Source of the DNA: Campylobacter majalis
GTDB taxonomy: Bacteria > Campylobacterota > Campylobacteria > Campylobacterales > Campylobacteraceae
DNA: 64,000 nt
Assembly (NCBI RefSeq): GCF_905120465.1
Contig: NZ_CAJHOF010000003.1
Location: 79,275-143,274 of the forward strand
Reading direction: 5' to 3'
Shown here: positions 17,026-28,088 of the stretch, piece by piece
Layout: every line of letters begins with the position of its first letter
Position numbering within the stretch: position 1 is the stretch's first letter
Notes under the pieces: model-generated
Told to the model about the DNA's origin: nothing
The model's database searches: none
Seen by the model: the letters and a program-made list of their open reading frames with translations, nothing else
Made by a program: the position numbers and the translations under genes

Positions 17026-18954
17026 TTAAAAAATTAATCCACCATCATCAAGTTCTTGCAGTAAATTTTGATCTATATTTTGTCTAGGCAACGGAGAATC
17101 TTGCGTATAGTACTCATCTTTGCCATCAAATTTTGCCTTATAAACACCATCTGGACGGATAAAATCCTTTCTCATGTTTGGATGTTGTTTTATGTAATCT
17201 TGTATAAATTTTTTAAATACAGGAGCCGCCGTCCTACCGCCTCCTTCTACTTTTTTCATGGGACTATTATCATCATTGCCATACCAAATAATAGCCTGTA
17301 TCTCTGGCGTAAATCCGCAAAACCATGCGTCGATATTGTTGTTTGTTGTGCCGGTCTTACCAGCTATTTGCACCCCATGCACCTTAGCCGCTCTGCCGGT
17401 GCCATTTTCAACAACATTTTGCATTAAACTTACCATCAAATAGCTCTGCTCTGGCTTATTAACTTGGCGTCTTACACTCTCATACCTGATTAAATTATTA
17501 TTTCTGTTTTGAACCGAACGTATTAATGACACACTTACAGTCTCGCCATCATTGGCAAACATCGAATAGTGTGTAGCAAAATCCAATAAAGATATTCCAA
17601 AACTTCCAAGTGCTATGGATAAATTTGGTGGAACACTTTCAAAGCCCATTTTTTCAAGCTCATCACGCACATAATTTAGTCCCAAATCATTTAATAAATT
17701 TACCGTTGCTAGGTTACGTGATTGAGTTAGAGCGGACTTTAATGTAATAAAGCCCTGAAAACCGCCACTGTAATTTTTAGGCGTCCATTCTTTGCCATTT
17801 CCCATATCAAAGCTCTTAGATATATCAGCCACTTGTGATACAACAGAATATCCACTGTTTAAAGCTATCTGATATATAAAGGGCTTAAAGCTAGATCCTG
17901 GCTGACGACGACTTTGAGTGGCACGATTGTAGCTACTTTTAGAGTAATCAACGCCACCAACAAGTGCCAAAACATCTCCTGTTTGAGGATGTGTGACAAC
18001 CATGGCACCATTTAAAACAGCCGTGTTTGCATTTTTATCACGTTTTAAAATTTCATTATATCCATAGATTAATGCTTCATTGGCAATATTTTGCACCTGT
18101 AAATCAATCGTGCTATAAACCACATATCCACCCGTTTTAATGTCATCAAATTGCTTACTTAGCTCTTTAATAATCTCATCTACAACATACGGTGCTTTAT
18201 TTTTGCTAAGAGTATCATCAAACACAACTGGCTCTTCAAGTATGCCCTTTCTATACTCATCTTCATTAATCCAGCCTATCATATACATACGCTCCAAAAC
18301 ACGGTTTGCACGACCCAAAGATAGATCAAGGTGCTTTGTCGGATCGTATGAGCTTGGAGCTTTTGGCAAGCCAACAAGCATTGCTATCTCTTTTAGGCTA
18401 AGTTCGTTTAAATTTTTACGAAAATAGCCCTGTGATGCTGTTTTAATACCGTAATATCCATGCCCAAAATAGACATGATTTAAATAACGCTCAATTATCT
18501 CTTCCTTGCTTAATTCTGTTTCAAGTTTAATAGAAAGCACTATCTCTTTTATTTTTCGCTCTATCTTTTTTTCACTTGATAGGGCTAAATTTTTAACAAG
18601 CTGTTGTGTCAAAGTAGAAGCACCCTCAACTAACTTTCCAGCCTTAATATCCTTAATAATCGCCCTTATAATAGCTTCATAATTCACACCGCTATGCTCA
18701 AAATACGCTGTATCTTCTATAGCAACCAATGCCTCAACTACGCGAACTGGTATCTCATCAAATGGCACATACAAGCGATTTTCTTCAAAAACATTTGCAA
18801 TTAATTCGTTGTTTGAATCATATATCTGAGTTGTTAGTTTTGGTTTATAATCAATTATATTGTATGCATTAAATCTTACTTCATTATATACATATAAAAA
18901 TCCAGCTCCCAAGCAAATAGCTACAAAAAATAAAAACATCAAAATATATCTCAT
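17026..18954 (-). CDS. pbpA: Class A penicillin-binding protein 1A
   Basis: 642 residues. An N-terminal membrane anchor (about 4-23) precedes a family-51 glycosyltransferase domain with catalytic E80-D81 (AIEDTAYFEHSGV) and GASTLTQQLVKN. The transpeptidase domain has S354-x-x-K357 (PGSSFKP), SRN at 412-414 and KTG at 533-535. It polymerises and crosslinks peptidoglycan in the periplasm. The start overlaps maf by 4 bases. The pbpA-maf-alaS grouping is as I remember it in C. jejuni, but here an extra membrane protein gene is inserted. Confidence 0.95.
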   Translation of the reverse strand: MRYILMFLFFVAICLGAGFLYVYNEVRFNAYNIIDYKPKLTTQIYDSNNELIANVFEENRLYVPFDEIPVRVVEALVAIEDTAYFEHSGVNYEAIIRAIIKDIKAGKLVEGASTLTQQLVKNLALSSEKKIERKIKEIVLSIKLETELSKEEIIERYLNHVYFGHGYYGIKTASQGYFRKNLNELSLKEIAMLVGLPKAPSSYDPTKHLDLSLGRANRVLERMYMIGWINEDEYRKGILEEPVVFDDTLSKNKAPYVVDEIIKELSKQFDDIKTGGYVVYSTIDLQVQNIANEALIYGYNEILKRDKNANTAVLNGAMVVTHPQTGDVLALVGGVDYSKSSYNRATQSRRQPGSSFKPFIYQIALNSGYSVVSQVADISKSFDMGNGKEWTPKNYSGGFQGFITLKSALTQSRNLATVNLLNDLGLNYVRDELEKMGFESVPPNLSIALGSFGISLLDFATHYSMFANDGETVSVSLIRSVQNRNNNLIRYESVRRQVNKPEQSYLMVSLMQNVVENGTGRAAKVHGVQIAGKTGTTNNNIDAWFCGFTPEIQAIIWYGNDDNSPMKKVEGGGRTAAPVFKKFIQDYIKQHPNMRKDFIRPDGVYKAKFDGKDEYYTQDSPLPRQNIDQNLLQELDDGGLIF

Positions 18955-19493
18955 AAAAATGCCTTTAAAATTCTCACATCAAGCCCCATTGCGTTTTGTG
19001 TTGTGCCTTGTTGTGAAATTATATATTTTTTATTAAATCCCTCTATCATCATCGCTCCAGCCTTGCCCATACATTCACCGCTTCTTATAAACTCTTTAAT
19101 ATCACTATCTTTAAATTCACTAAATCTAAATTTTGTTTCGCTCACACTAATTAACTCATAATCACCAATATATATCATCGCCGTTACTACACTTGCAGTA
19201 TTATTGCTCTGCATTTTTATAAGCTTACGTGCATGATTTTCATCTCTTGCCTTGCCTAAAATTTTACCATCACAAACCACACAACTATCAGCAAACAAGA
19301 CATTTTTATATTGATTGTGAGCTTTAAAAAATTGCTCTTTTTTTGATCTTACCACGTTTAATACATATTTGTTTGGTGCTTGATTTTTATCAATCATGCT
19401 TTCATCAAAATCAAAGCTAATTTGTTGAAAATCAATACCGCTATCTTGTAAAATTTTTGCCCTTGTTGCAGAAGAAGAAGCAAGAATTATCAT
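18951..19493 (-). CDS. maf: Maf-like nucleotide pyrophosphatase
   Basis: 180 residues of the Maf/ham1 type: starts LASSSATRAKIL, contains FADSCVVCDGKILGK and a C-terminal GTTQNAMGL. Family members hydrolyse modified or non-canonical nucleoside triphosphates and are linked to septum control. Overlaps pbpA by 4 bases and shares one base with the upstream membrane-protein gene. Confidence 0.9.
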   Translation of the reverse strand: MIILASSSATRAKILQDSGIDFQQISFDFDESMIDKNQAPNKYVLNVVRSKKEQFFKAHNQYKNVLFADSCVVCDGKILGKARDENHARKLIKMQSNNTASVVTAMIYIGDYELISVSETKFRFSEFKDSDIKEFIRSGECMGKAGAMMIEGFNKKYIISQQGTTQNAMGLDVRILKAFL

Positions 19494-19987
19494 TAAAATC
19501 CCCTATATGCAACACCAAGATAGATAGCAACCAAACTTATAATAAGGTTAAGTGGCGAAAAATACTTAACAATTACTAAAAGATTTTCATGGCACTGTAT
19601 CAAATCGTCGTTTGCTATATATTTTTTTGCTTTGTAGTATGCATATGCCATATAAGACACATTAAAGGCTATAAATGTGCTTAGCGTGTATTTTGTAGCA
19701 AGTATTGCTTTTACCATAGGATCGGCTGATTTGATACTATCAGCCTCATTTACAAATGTTCCAGTCACAGCAATCAAAATCACGCAAATCACGAGCGTAT
19801 ATATAAAATCTCCAAGCGTTTTTACAAGTCTTTCATAATGCTCTTTACTCTCATCTTCTTGCATAAATCTTCTATAAATCATACTAAAACCAGCTTGAAT
19901 GCCTATAAAAAATACGCAAGTTGTAATGTGTAAAAACGGCAAGAACTGCCCAAGTCTAGCAAATGCAATATTATAACCAACTTCCAT
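19493..19987 (-). CDS. Integral membrane protein, unknown
   Basis: 164 residues with four predicted helices (about 10-35, 60-85, 90-115 and 138-162). The first helix, FLPFLHITTCVFFIGIQAGF, recalls the His-containing first helix of CopD/DUF2269-like proteins, but I cannot confirm that. The start overlaps the alaS stop by one base, so it is translated with alaS and maf. Confidence 0.7.
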   Translation of the reverse strand: MEVGYNIAFARLGQFLPFLHITTCVFFIGIQAGFSMIYRRFMQEDESKEHYERLVKTLGDFIYTLVICVILIAVTGTFVNEADSIKSADPMVKAILATKYTLSTFIAFNVSYMAYAYYKAKKYIANDDLIQCHENLLVIVKYFSPLNLIISLVAIYLGVAYRGF

Positions 19988-22548
19988 TACGCTAGTTTTT
20001 CTTTTGCAAACTCTAGTGCTGCTTTTAAAGCATTTTCAATCTCGGCTACATTTTTGCCACCAGCTGTTGCAAAATCGTCCTTTCCGCCACCATTTCCACC
20101 TAAAATTTGTGCTACCATTTTTACCCACTCACCAGCCTTAATACTTGCATTTTTAACCCCAGCAGCAAGTGAAATTTTACCACCTTCATCCACTTGTATT
20201 AGCATTATTGCTGCACTTTCATGCTGATTTTTAAATCCATCAATCATAGTTTTTATATCGCCATTTTTGGTATTTGCTACGCAAATTTTAGTCGCTCCAA
20301 CACTTGTAAAGTCTAAATTTTGAGAACTTGCAGCGTTTTTAACTCTCTCTTTTAAAGAGCGAATTTCATCTTTTAGTTTTGCAATTGCCGTAAGTGGTTC
20401 GACACTTTTTAACTCGGTTTTTATCTCATCAAGCTCTAAGCGTAAATTTTTAGCAAAATTTAATGCCGAAGCCGAGCAAATCGCCTCGATGCGACGCACA
20501 CCAGCACTCACACCACTCTCTTTTACAATGAAAAATGAGCCAATTTCGTTGATATTTTTTACATGCGTTCCACCGCAAAGCTCCTTGCTAACATCACCAA
20601 AGCTTAGCACTCGCACATTCTCATCGTATTTTTCGCCAAAAAGTGCGATCGCACCGCTGTTTTTAGCATCATCGATACTCATTATCTCAGTCTTTGCTGC
20701 CGCTCCGTTTGCGATAGCGTTATTTACAAAGCTTTCGATTTTATCGAGTTCTTCGGCACTTACAGCTTTTGGATGAGAAAAGTCAAATCGTAGTTTCGTC
20801 GCTTCTACGCTTGATCCAGCCTGAGTTACGTGTGAGCCTAAAATTTTGCGAAGTGCTGCATGAAGCAAATGTGTAGCACTATGATGACGAGCGATCTCGC
20901 TTCGCTCATTGCTTACTTTTACGCTTACCACATCGCCTACTTTTAGCTCTTTATCTGTTTCAATAAATGATAAATTTAGCCCGTGAAATTTCTGTGTATC
21001 AAAAACATGTGCCACGCCCACGATCTCGCCGCTGTCGCCACACTGACCGCCACTCTCAGCATAAAATGGTGTCTTATCAAGCATCACCCAGCCACGCTCG
21101 TTTGCTTTTAGGCTTTGCGTTCTTTTATATTCGCTATCAAGCAAAGCTAAAATTTTACTTTTACTCTCTAAGCTTTCGTAGCCGATAAACTCATTCTCGC
21201 CGTATTCTTCTAAAAGCTCTTTAAAATCGCCCTTTGCACTCTTATCGCCACTACCTTTCCAAGCAGCCTTTGCACGAGCCTTTTGCTCTGCCATAAGCTC
21301 ATCAAATCTAGCCTCGTCAACACGTAAATTTTTATCCCTTAGCATATCTGCCGTTAGATCAAGTGGAAAGCCATAAGTATCGTAAAGCTTAAACGCAACT
21401 TCGCCGCTAAAAATCTCTTTTGTATTTGCAAGTTCGGCATTAAATAGCTCCAAGCCGCTTGAAATCGTAGCAAAAAACCGCTCTTCTTCAAGGCGAATTT
21501 GCTCCTTGATTGTCTCTTTTTTATCGTTTAAATAGGTGTAGTGTGAGCCCATTTGAGCAACCACAACATCGACAAGCTTATGCATAAACGGCTCTTTTAT
21601 GCCTAGCAAATATCCGTGGCGAACGGCACGGCGTAAAATTCTACGAAGCACATATCCGCGCCCCTCTTTATCAAATGTCGTGCCTTGTGCAAGTAAGAAT
21701 GTGACCGAGCGAATATGATCGCTAATAACCCTATAACTTGCTCCACTTTCATACTCATATGCCTTACCACAAAGCTTAGCAACTGCATCGATATAAGGCA
21801 TAAAAAGATCGCTATCGTAGTTGCTAAATTTACCCTGCATTATCGCACTAACTCTCTCAAGCCCCATTCCAGTATCAATACTTGGCTTTGGAAGCGGACT
21901 CATCGTGCCATCAGCTGAACGCTCATACTGCATAAATACAAGGTTCCAAATTTCAAGGAAGCGATCGCCGTCACCGCCCATATAGTCTTCATCACTCGTA
22001 AAATTCTCCGCCCCCTGATCGTAAAAAATCTCACTACACGGACCACAAGGACCAGTATCGCCCATCGCCCAGAAGTTGTCCTTATCGCCAAAGCGATAAA
22101 TTCTCTCTTTAGCAATGTGTTTTTCCCAAATTTTAAACGCCTCATCATCATTTTCATGCACTGTCACATAAAGGCGATCTTTTGGAAGTTTTAAAATTTC
22201 CGTTACAAACTCCCACGCATACGCAATCGCGTCGGTTTTAAAATACTCGCCAAAGCTAAAATTTCCAAGCATTTCAAAAAATGTATGATGGCGTGCTGTA
22301 TAGCCGACGTTATCAAGGTCGTTGTGCTTACCACCCGCTCTTATGCAGGTCTGACAGCTGGTGCGAATAGGTGGCGTTGGGCGTGGGACTTCGCCTGTAA
22401 AAATGCTTTTAAACGGCACCATCCCAGCGTTTGTAAAAAGAAGCGTTGCGTCGTTTGGCACAAGAGGAGCAGAAGCGATGACTTCGTGTCCTTTTGAAGC
22501 GAAAAACTCAAGATATGCTTTTCTGACATCTAAATTTTTATTTTGCAT
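19987..22548 (-). CDS. alaS: Alanyl-tRNA synthetase
   Basis: 853 residues. Class II catalytic core at the N-terminus ([14 protein letters not shown], then [17 protein letters not shown]); editing domain with the zinc-binding HxxxH in [11 protein letters not shown] and CGGTHV; short C-Ala region rich in Gly and Lys. Charges tRNA(Ala) and clears mis-acylated Ser or Gly. First gene of alaS-membrane protein-maf-pbpA. Identification is secure. Confidence 0.98.
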   Translation of the reverse strand: MQNKNLDVRKAYLEFFASKGHEVIASAPLVPNDATLLFTNAGMVPFKSIFTGEVPRPTPPIRTSCQTCIRAGGKHNDLDNVGYTARHHTFFEMLGNFSFGEYFKTDAIAYAWEFVTEILKLPKDRLYVTVHENDDEAFKIWEKHIAKERIYRFGDKDNFWAMGDTGPCGPCSEIFYDQGAENFTSDEDYMGGDGDRFLEIWNLVFMQYERSADGTMSPLPKPSIDTGMGLERVSAIMQGKFSNYDSDLFMPYIDAVAKLCGKAYEYESGASYRVISDHIRSVTFLLAQGTTFDKEGRGYVLRRILRRAVRHGYLLGIKEPFMHKLVDVVVAQMGSHYTYLNDKKETIKEQIRLEEERFFATISSGLELFNAELANTKEIFSGEVAFKLYDTYGFPLDLTADMLRDKNLRVDEARFDELMAEQKARAKAAWKGSGDKSAKGDFKELLEEYGENEFIGYESLESKSKILALLDSEYKRTQSLKANERGWVMLDKTPFYAESGGQCGDSGEIVGVAHVFDTQKFHGLNLSFIETDKELKVGDVVSVKVSNERSEIARHHSATHLLHAALRKILGSHVTQAGSSVEATKLRFDFSHPKAVSAEELDKIESFVNNAIANGAAAKTEIMSIDDAKNSGAIALFGEKYDENVRVLSFGDVSKELCGGTHVKNINEIGSFFIVKESGVSAGVRRIEAICSASALNFAKNLRLELDEIKTELKSVEPLTAIAKLKDEIRSLKERVKNAASSQNLDFTSVGATKICVANTKNGDIKTMIDGFKNQHESAAIMLIQVDEGGKISLAAGVKNASIKAGEWVKMVAQILGGNGGGKDDFATAGGKNVAEIENALKAALEFAKEKLA

Positions 22549-22776
22549 TATTTTTCCTAATAAATTTTAAAATTTTGGACTAGATTTTATCTAAAAATTA
22601 GTTTATAAAATATAAATTTATCAAAATCGCTCTAAAGCAATTTAAAAATCGTTAAATTATCGATGGTTTTTTTGACAAAACTTAACCAAGCATTTAACTA
22701 TTTTTGCTATAAGTTTAAACGCATAAAACTATTTATAAAATTTTGCAAATTAATATAGTTTTGAGTAAATAAAAAA

Positions 22777-22782
22777 TATAAT
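22777..22782 (+). promoter_or_regulatory. -10 box for oxidoreductase-hemH unit
   Basis: TATAAT at 22777-22782, 38 bases before the ATG at 22820, in the 271-base divergent spacer with alaS. Confidence 0.5.
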
Positions 22783-22819
22783 ATGAAAACTAGCAATTTA
22801 TAAATTTTAAGGGCATTTC

Positions 22820-23689
22820 ATGATAATAAAAATCGGTATTGTTGGATTTAATGAGATTGCAAAAAGACACTATAGCGAGATTAGACGCTCGAATAAATTT
22901 GAAATTTCAACTATATACGACGAAAATGAAAGTGGCATGTTTGGCAGAGCCGAGATAATAAATGATTTTAAAAAATTTATTCAAACAAACCCAGACGCCA
23001 TATTAATATGCGTAACTCCAAATGAACTAATCAATGCCGTAAGCACCTGCATAAAACATACAAAACATATCATAATTGGCACAATTCTTCCAAAAAATAC
23101 TAGCGATTTACGAGAGCTAAGATACATAGCCGATACACACAAAGCAACCTTAACGCCGTGTATTTGCGATAGATTTAATCCCGTTATAGACTCTCTTAAT
23201 AAATCACTAAGCAAAGAAGATGAGATATACTCATGTGATATTTTTCATCAAATTCCAAAGCTAGGCGATGATATTTTAACAAAAATCAGCGTTTGTGATA
23301 TAAGCGTCATGCGTTATTTGTTTGGAGAGACTACGCATGATTTTATTGCATATTTTACAAACATAACCAATCAAACATCAAGCGATAATGTAAATATACT
23401 TTACAAAACTAAAAATCATGTCTTAATAAACATATCAAACTCACTATGCGGAGATACATCGCAATACCTAATCCGTGTAAATGCGAAATCAGGAGTGTAT
23501 TTTGCCGACATAATAAATCAAAAATTACATCAAATCAACGAAAATGGACAAATTAATCTAAAAGTAAATAACAAAGACACACAACTACAAGTGATGTATG
23601 ATAAATTTTATGATTATTTTTCAGGAAACAACAACGAACTTGTTAAATTTGATGAGATAATAAACATCAAGGAGCTTTTTGAAAAATGA
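22820..23689 (+). CDS. Gfo/Idh/MocA-family oxidoreductase
   Basis: 289 residues. The N-terminal Rossmann fold begins IKIGIVGFNEIAKRHYSEI, with a loop ICVTPNELINAV. The C-terminal half is divergent from typical sugar dehydrogenases, and the EKP signature lysine is not obvious (the region reads GTILPKNT). The substrate cannot be assigned. It overlaps hemH by 4 bases; from memory C. jejuni has the same pair (Cj0504c-hemH), so a haem-related role is possible but unsupported. Confidence 0.75.
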   Translation: MIIKIGIVGFNEIAKRHYSEIRRSNKFEISTIYDENESGMFGRAEIINDFKKFIQTNPDAILICVTPNELINAVSTCIKHTKHIIIGTILPKNTSDLRELRYIADTHKATLTPCICDRFNPVIDSLNKSLSKEDEIYSCDIFHQIPKLGDDILTKISVCDISVMRYLFGETTHDFIAYFTNITNQTSSDNVNILYKTKNHVLINISNSLCGDTSQYLIRVNAKSGVYFADIINQKLHQINENGQINLKVNNKDTQLQVMYDKFYDYFSGNNNELVKFDEIINIKELFEK

Positions 23690-24609
23690 AATTACTGCTT
23701 TTGCTTAACATGGGTGGTCCAAGAAATGAAGACGAGATTGAAGTTTTTTTAAAAAATATGTTTAACGATCCTGCTATCTTAAGTGTAAAAAGCGTGTTTT
23801 TACGTAAAATTTTAGCTAATTTAATAACCCAAATGAGACTAAAAACAGCCAAGCAAAATTATGCACAAATAGGCGGAAAATCTCCGATTTGCGAAATTAC
23901 TCAGCGATTATGTGATAAAATAAATAAACTTCAAAACAGATATATAGCTGATTATGCCATGAATTACACTCCGCCATTTTGTCAAGATGTGCTAAAAAAA
24001 TATGATAATCTAGATGAGATTATCTTAGTGCCGCTATATCCGCATCACTCAATCACAACAGTTGCTTCTAGCATAAATGAATTTAACAAAGCGTATAAAA
24101 TGTTAAATTTAAATGCGAAAATTAAGATTATCCAGCCATTTTACGATAATAAAAATTTTAACAAAATCATAATTAATAGCATAAAAAACACAAATGCAAA
24201 CATTAGCAAAACCACTCTAATACTCTCAGCTCATTCGCTCCCACAAAGCACAATAGACAAGGGCGATTTATACGAAAAACACGTAAATAATCAAGTGCAA
24301 ATTTTAAAAACTTTTTTAACAAATGAAGGTATAAATTTTAAAGACGTAAAACTAGCATATCAATCACGACTTGGTCCTGTGAAGTGGTTAGAGCCAAGCT
24401 TAAGTGATGTTTTAAAAACACTAGATAATAAAAAAGCTCTAATTTATCCACTTTCCTTTTGTATTGATAACTCAGAAACAATTTTTGAATTACACAAAGA
24501 ATACAAACATGTAGCCGATGAGCTAGGATATGAGTATTATGATGTAGTTTATTGCCCAAATGATAGCGATGAGTTTGCTGATTTTTTGTTAAGTTTGATA
24601 AAGGAATGA
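23686..24609 (+). CDS. hemH: Ferrochelatase
   Basis: 307 residues; inserts Fe2+ into protoporphyrin IX in the last step of haem synthesis. Family landmarks: LLNMGGPRNEDEIEVFL at the start, the metal-site histidine in LILSAHSLPQS, and the glutamate in PLSFCIDNSETIFEL. Cytoplasmic or membrane-associated. Coupled to the upstream oxidoreductase by a 4-base overlap. Confidence 0.95.
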   Translation: MKLLLLLNMGGPRNEDEIEVFLKNMFNDPAILSVKSVFLRKILANLITQMRLKTAKQNYAQIGGKSPICEITQRLCDKINKLQNRYIADYAMNYTPPFCQDVLKKYDNLDEIILVPLYPHHSITTVASSINEFNKAYKMLNLNAKIKIIQPFYDNKNFNKIIINSIKNTNANISKTTLILSAHSLPQSTIDKGDLYEKHVNNQVQILKTFLTNEGINFKDVKLAYQSRLGPVKWLEPSLSDVLKTLDNKKALIYPLSFCIDNSETIFELHKEYKHVADELGYEYYDVVYCPNDSDEFADFLLSLIKE

Positions 24610-24641
24610 TATTTGCTGTATCTAAAATAAAAGGATACAGC

Positions 24642-25082
24642 ATGAAAATCTCACAAGCAACAAATCTAAGCAAAATTTCAAATACTAACCAAACATCAAT
24701 AAATCAAAATTTTGATGAAATTTTAAAAAGTGAAATAAGATATGCAAAACTAGAAAATGACATGCAAGATAAAATCAAAGCATTTAAATCGTCTTTATCA
24801 AGCCTTGGTGCGTTTGGATATCTAAGTAGTCTGAATGAGCAAAAAATAGACGAAAAAATTGAGCAAAAACGAGTCTATTTAGAAGAAGTGCTAGGACTAA
24901 ATCGCAATAAAACACAAGATGAAAAAGAGCAGATTTTAGCACTAATCTCAGACTTGCTTAGCGAGTACAAACACAAACTACAAGAGCAAACAAAGCAAAA
25001 TAATACAATAAATGAAAAACAAAATGAGCTAAACAAAGTAGCAACATTTACAAATATAGCCAATTTGATTAGCAAACTATGA
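24642..25082 (+). CDS. Small coiled-coil hypothetical protein
   Basis: 146 residues from ATG 24642, chosen because AAAGGATACAGC precedes it; an upstream ATG at 24606 in the same frame has no such site and overlaps hemH. Highly charged, Gln/Lys/Glu-rich, with long helices suggesting coiled coil (about 70-130). No signal peptide, membrane segment or cysteines. Some short helical flagellar or export-associated proteins have a similar look, but I do not recognise this one. Confidence 0.65.
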   Translation: MKISQATNLSKISNTNQTSINQNFDEILKSEIRYAKLENDMQDKIKAFKSSLSSLGAFGYLSSLNEQKIDEKIEQKRVYLEEVLGLNRNKTQDEKEQILALISDLLSEYKHKLQEQTKQNNTINEKQNELNKVATFTNIANLISKL

Positions 25083-25691
25083 TTTTGCAACAATACTAAA
25101 TAGATTAAATAAATTTTACTAATCATTCAAAATTTTTATCTAGATTAAACTAATTAAAGGCAACAAATACACAAATTAAAAACAAAGACTAATAAATAGA
25201 TATTTTGTCGATGATTATAAACATGCCACAATGCAAATTGTATAGATTAAATTTATTTTAAGTCTTATTTGCAAAGACCTAACCTAACAACACTTTTTCA
25301 CTATCGTATCATACATAAATTTCATCCTTTTGCTACCTAAATACACTTTTTAAATAAAGTAAAAATTTGTCTTAACGATATAAATTTAGCTAGTTTGCGT
25401 TTTGTAAAATTTAAAACTTCTCAAGCCCCAAAGTGGCGATGGTAGCGACCAAAGCTAAGCAAAGCACTCTGAGAAACAAAATGCTTTTTTAAAACTCTTA
25501 GTTTATTTATGTAAATATATTTTATGAAATTTAGCTATTTTCGTAAATTTCAGCCCTAAAAAAATTGATTGTATTGTTATTTATGTTTAATAATCTGCTT
25601 GTTAAGGTGCATTTGTATCATATAAATAAGATTAAAATTTAATGAGTTTATGTTGAGCTTTAAATTACACAAAATTTTATAATCTATGACA
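25083..25691. other. Gene-free spacer with dispersed repeat
   Basis: About 610 bases between convergent genes. No supported gene. Contains a copy of the 34-base repeat (25413-25446) followed by GCTAAGCAAAGCACTC-type sequence similar to 4034-4072. Confidence 0.6.
25413..25446. repeat. Dispersed intergenic repeat, copy 2
   Basis: 34 bases, 30 identical to 4156-4189, also in a gene-free spacer between genes. Confidence 0.6.
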
Positions 25692-25715
25692 AATGCCCAA
25701 ATTATCTTGGGCATT
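25692..25715 (-). terminator. Terminator after TtcA-like gene
   Basis: AATGCCCAA-ATTATC-TTGGGCATT, 9-bp stem, 6 bases beyond the stop codon of the minus-strand gene; followed by TTTG on that strand. Confidence 0.6.
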
Positions 25716-25720
25716 CATGC

Positions 25721-26473
25721 CTATTCATCATCTTTAACGGCAAAGAAAGTATCTAAATGTATATTTTCAAAAGCAGCACGAAGCGAAGTAAAAAGCTTTG
25801 GGTTTTGGCTCTCAAGCTGCGCTAAAAGCTGTTTTGTTTCATGTCTGGCATGAGGCATTTTTACGTCAAATCTCATTGCCGGACAGGCTTCATCACCTAT
25901 GACAAAAAGCTCATTTCTCACGGCATTTTCACGCAATGCTCTCTCTCGCACAAAAATAAATGGACGAATGACTTCTATACCATTTTTTGCAGTGTATTTT
26001 GGTGCAAGTGTTCGCAAAGCACCGTTATAAGTAAAGTTCATAAAAAAACTCTCTGCTGCGTCATCTAAATGATGAGCTATAGCTAATTTATTATAGCCAT
26101 TATTTAGTGCGTAAGTATATAGATATCCGCGTCTCATACGACTAAAAAAGCTACAAAAACTTGAGTTTTTTCGTATCTTATCCTTTGAAATTTCAAATAT
26201 CGAGCTATCTATAACCTCATGCTCTATGCCATGTTCGTTGCAAAATTTTGTCAAATACGCATAATCTTCACCCATACCATAGCTAAGCGTCACAGCTTTA
26301 AACTCAAATTTTTCAGGCGTGACATTTTGCATATGTTTTAACACAAATGCAAGTGCAAGACTATCCTTGCCACCACTAAGCCCTAGCAAAATTTTGTCTC
26401 CACCTTGAACCATCTTATATCTTGCATTTGTTCTACCGACTATACTTAAAAGCTTTTTGCTTAAATTTATCAT
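25721..26473 (-). CDS. TtcA-like PP-loop ATPase lacking iron-sulfur cysteines
   Basis: 250 residues. The PP-loop SGGKDS (33-38) and the IAHHLDDAAESFFMN motif place it with TtcA/TilS tRNA-modifying ATP pyrophosphatases. TtcA proper binds a 4Fe-4S cluster through a CxxC and a later cysteine pair. Here the first motif reads C107-S-F-F110 and the second keeps only C197 (EACPAMR). Thiolation of C32 in tRNA is therefore doubtful; another PP-loop reaction is possible. It overlaps mtnN by 4 bases, in the slyD-fabD-mtnN-PP-loop order I remember from C. jejuni. Confidence 0.8.
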   Translation of the reverse strand: MINLSKKLLSIVGRTNARYKMVQGGDKILLGLSGGKDSLALAFVLKHMQNVTPEKFEFKAVTLSYGMGEDYAYLTKFCNEHGIEHEVIDSSIFEISKDKIRKNSSFCSFFSRMRRGYLYTYALNNGYNKLAIAHHLDDAAESFFMNFTYNGALRTLAPKYTAKNGIEVIRPFIFVRERALRENAVRNELFVIGDEACPAMRFDVKMPHARHETKQLLAQLESQNPKLFTSLRAAFENIHLDTFFAVKDDE

Positions 26474-27153
26474 ATCTTTTTTACCATTTCTAGCACGAAC
26501 TTAGCACTGATTTTTGCAGATTTATCCAAAAACTCATCAAAATCCATATCAGCACCGCCACTAGCCTCGTCGCTAATCGCTCTTAACATAAAAAATGGCA
26601 CATTAAGCTGAGCACAAACCTGCCCTACACTAGCACCCTCCATCTCAACCGCATCAGCATTAAAGGTCGCTTTTATCCAGTCTTTTTTGTCTTGAGCACA
26701 AATAAACTGATCGCCACTTGCCACAACACCGCCGATTAAATTTATACTCTGCTCTTTTGCCACACTCATTGCTATTTGATTTAAAGCATTGTCGGTCTTG
26801 CAAAACACTTCAATCCCTGGCACATAGCCATGCGGATGCCCAAAAGCCGTGATATCTAAATCGTGCTGAGCAACTTTTGTTGCATAAATTATGTCACAAA
26901 TATGCAAATTAGGATTTAAAGAACCAGCAACACCGCTAAATAGCAACTTCTCTGCTTTGAATTTCTCAATCATAACCGTTGCTGTTATGGCTGCATTTAC
27001 CTTGCCGATTTTTGAATATGCAATAATTATATCTTTGCCGTGAAATTTTGCCTTATAAAATGTATTTGAAGCATAATCTATCTTTTCATACTCGCCTATT
27101 AACTCAAGCATAGGCGTGATTTCTTCTTGCATTGCTCCTAATATAGCTATCAT
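26470..27153 (-). CDS. mtnN: MTA/SAH (and probably aminofutalosine) nucleosidase
   Basis: 227 residues. Begins [15 protein letters not shown] with the active-site Glu; contains [13 protein letters not shown] and the catalytic Asp in [10 protein letters not shown]. Cleaves 5'-methylthioadenosine and S-adenosylhomocysteine. In Campylobacter and Helicobacter the same enzyme also acts on 6-amino-6-deoxyfutalosine in menaquinone synthesis, which would matter for the menaquinol-using Psr complex here. Coupled to fabD by a 4-base overlap. Confidence 0.95.
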   Translation of the reverse strand: MIAILGAMQEEITPMLELIGEYEKIDYASNTFYKAKFHGKDIIIAYSKIGKVNAAITATVMIEKFKAEKLLFSGVAGSLNPNLHICDIIYATKVAQHDLDITAFGHPHGYVPGIEVFCKTDNALNQIAMSVAKEQSINLIGGVVASGDQFICAQDKKDWIKATFNADAVEMEGASVGQVCAQLNVPFFMLRAISDEASGGADMDFDEFLDKSAKISAKFVLEMVKKI

Positions 27154-28085
27154 TTTGCCTCCAAAATATTAACAACTTCATTAAGACTTGCCAAATCAGT
27201 TATGCTATACGTTGGCTTGTCAGTTATTTTTTTATTTATTCCACTTAAAGTCTTCGTCCCAAGTTCTATAAAACAATCCACATCATTTTCATACGCTTTT
27301 ATGCTCTGCTTATAAAGCACGGCAGAAACTAACTGCGATTTTAAAACCTGCATTGCTTCTAATTTTGTCGTATAAGCTTTTGCTGTAGCATTTGAGATAA
27401 CACATAAAAACTCATCATTTAAAATTTTATCCAGCTCAACACTCAAACGCTCACTTGCCGTAGTTAAAATCGGACAGTGAGACGCTACTGACATATCAAG
27501 AAGCATCGCCCTTTTTGCACCCTGTGCTTTAAATTCAGACTCCAAACTAGCAAGATCATCTCTTAATCCAGCCACAACTATTTGCCCATCACAATTATAA
27601 TTTGCAGCATAAACTACTTTGCCATTATCTCTTGCGTCTTGACATATTTTTTCTACTATATCGTCGGCTAAATTTAACACAACCATCATTCCAGCACCCT
27701 TGCCATCACAAGCCTCTTGCATAAATTTACCTCGTAAATTTACAAGCCTAACAGCATGTCTATACTCAAATGCACCACTTACAGCAAGTGCTGAAAATTC
27801 GCCCAAAGAGTGTCCTAAACAAAATTTTGGCGAGATAGTTTGGATTTTATATTTAAGTGCCAAATAAGCCATTAGCGAGTTTAACACGATCGCTGGTTGT
27901 GTATATTCGCTGATTGATAATTTGTCATTTTGTGTAAAAAGCAGCTCTTTGAAATCTATATCAAGAAAACTACTAACCTCGTCTAAAAGAGAAGATGCAG
28001 TAGGGAAATTGTCATAAAATTCCCTACCCATACCTACACTTTGAGACCCCTGTCCTGCAAATACAAAAGCATATCTCATAGGCAA
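27150..28085 (-). CDS. fabD: Malonyl-CoA:ACP transacylase
   Basis: 311 residues; loads malonyl groups onto acyl carrier protein for fatty-acid synthesis. N-terminal [12 protein letters not shown], catalytic serine in [16 protein letters not shown] and catalytic histidine in ASHCPILT. Starts 3 bases after slyD and overlaps mtnN. Identification is secure. Confidence 0.96.
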   Translation of the reverse strand: MPMRYAFVFAGQGSQSVGMGREFYDNFPTASSLLDEVSSFLDIDFKELLFTQNDKLSISEYTQPAIVLNSLMAYLALKYKIQTISPKFCLGHSLGEFSALAVSGAFEYRHAVRLVNLRGKFMQEACDGKGAGMMVVLNLADDIVEKICQDARDNGKVVYAANYNCDGQIVVAGLRDDLASLESEFKAQGAKRAMLLDMSVASHCPILTTASERLSVELDKILNDEFLCVISNATAKAYTTKLEAMQVLKSQLVSAVLYKQSIKAYENDVDCFIELGTKTLSGINKKITDKPTYSITDLASLNEVVNILEAK

Positions 28086-28088
28086 ATC

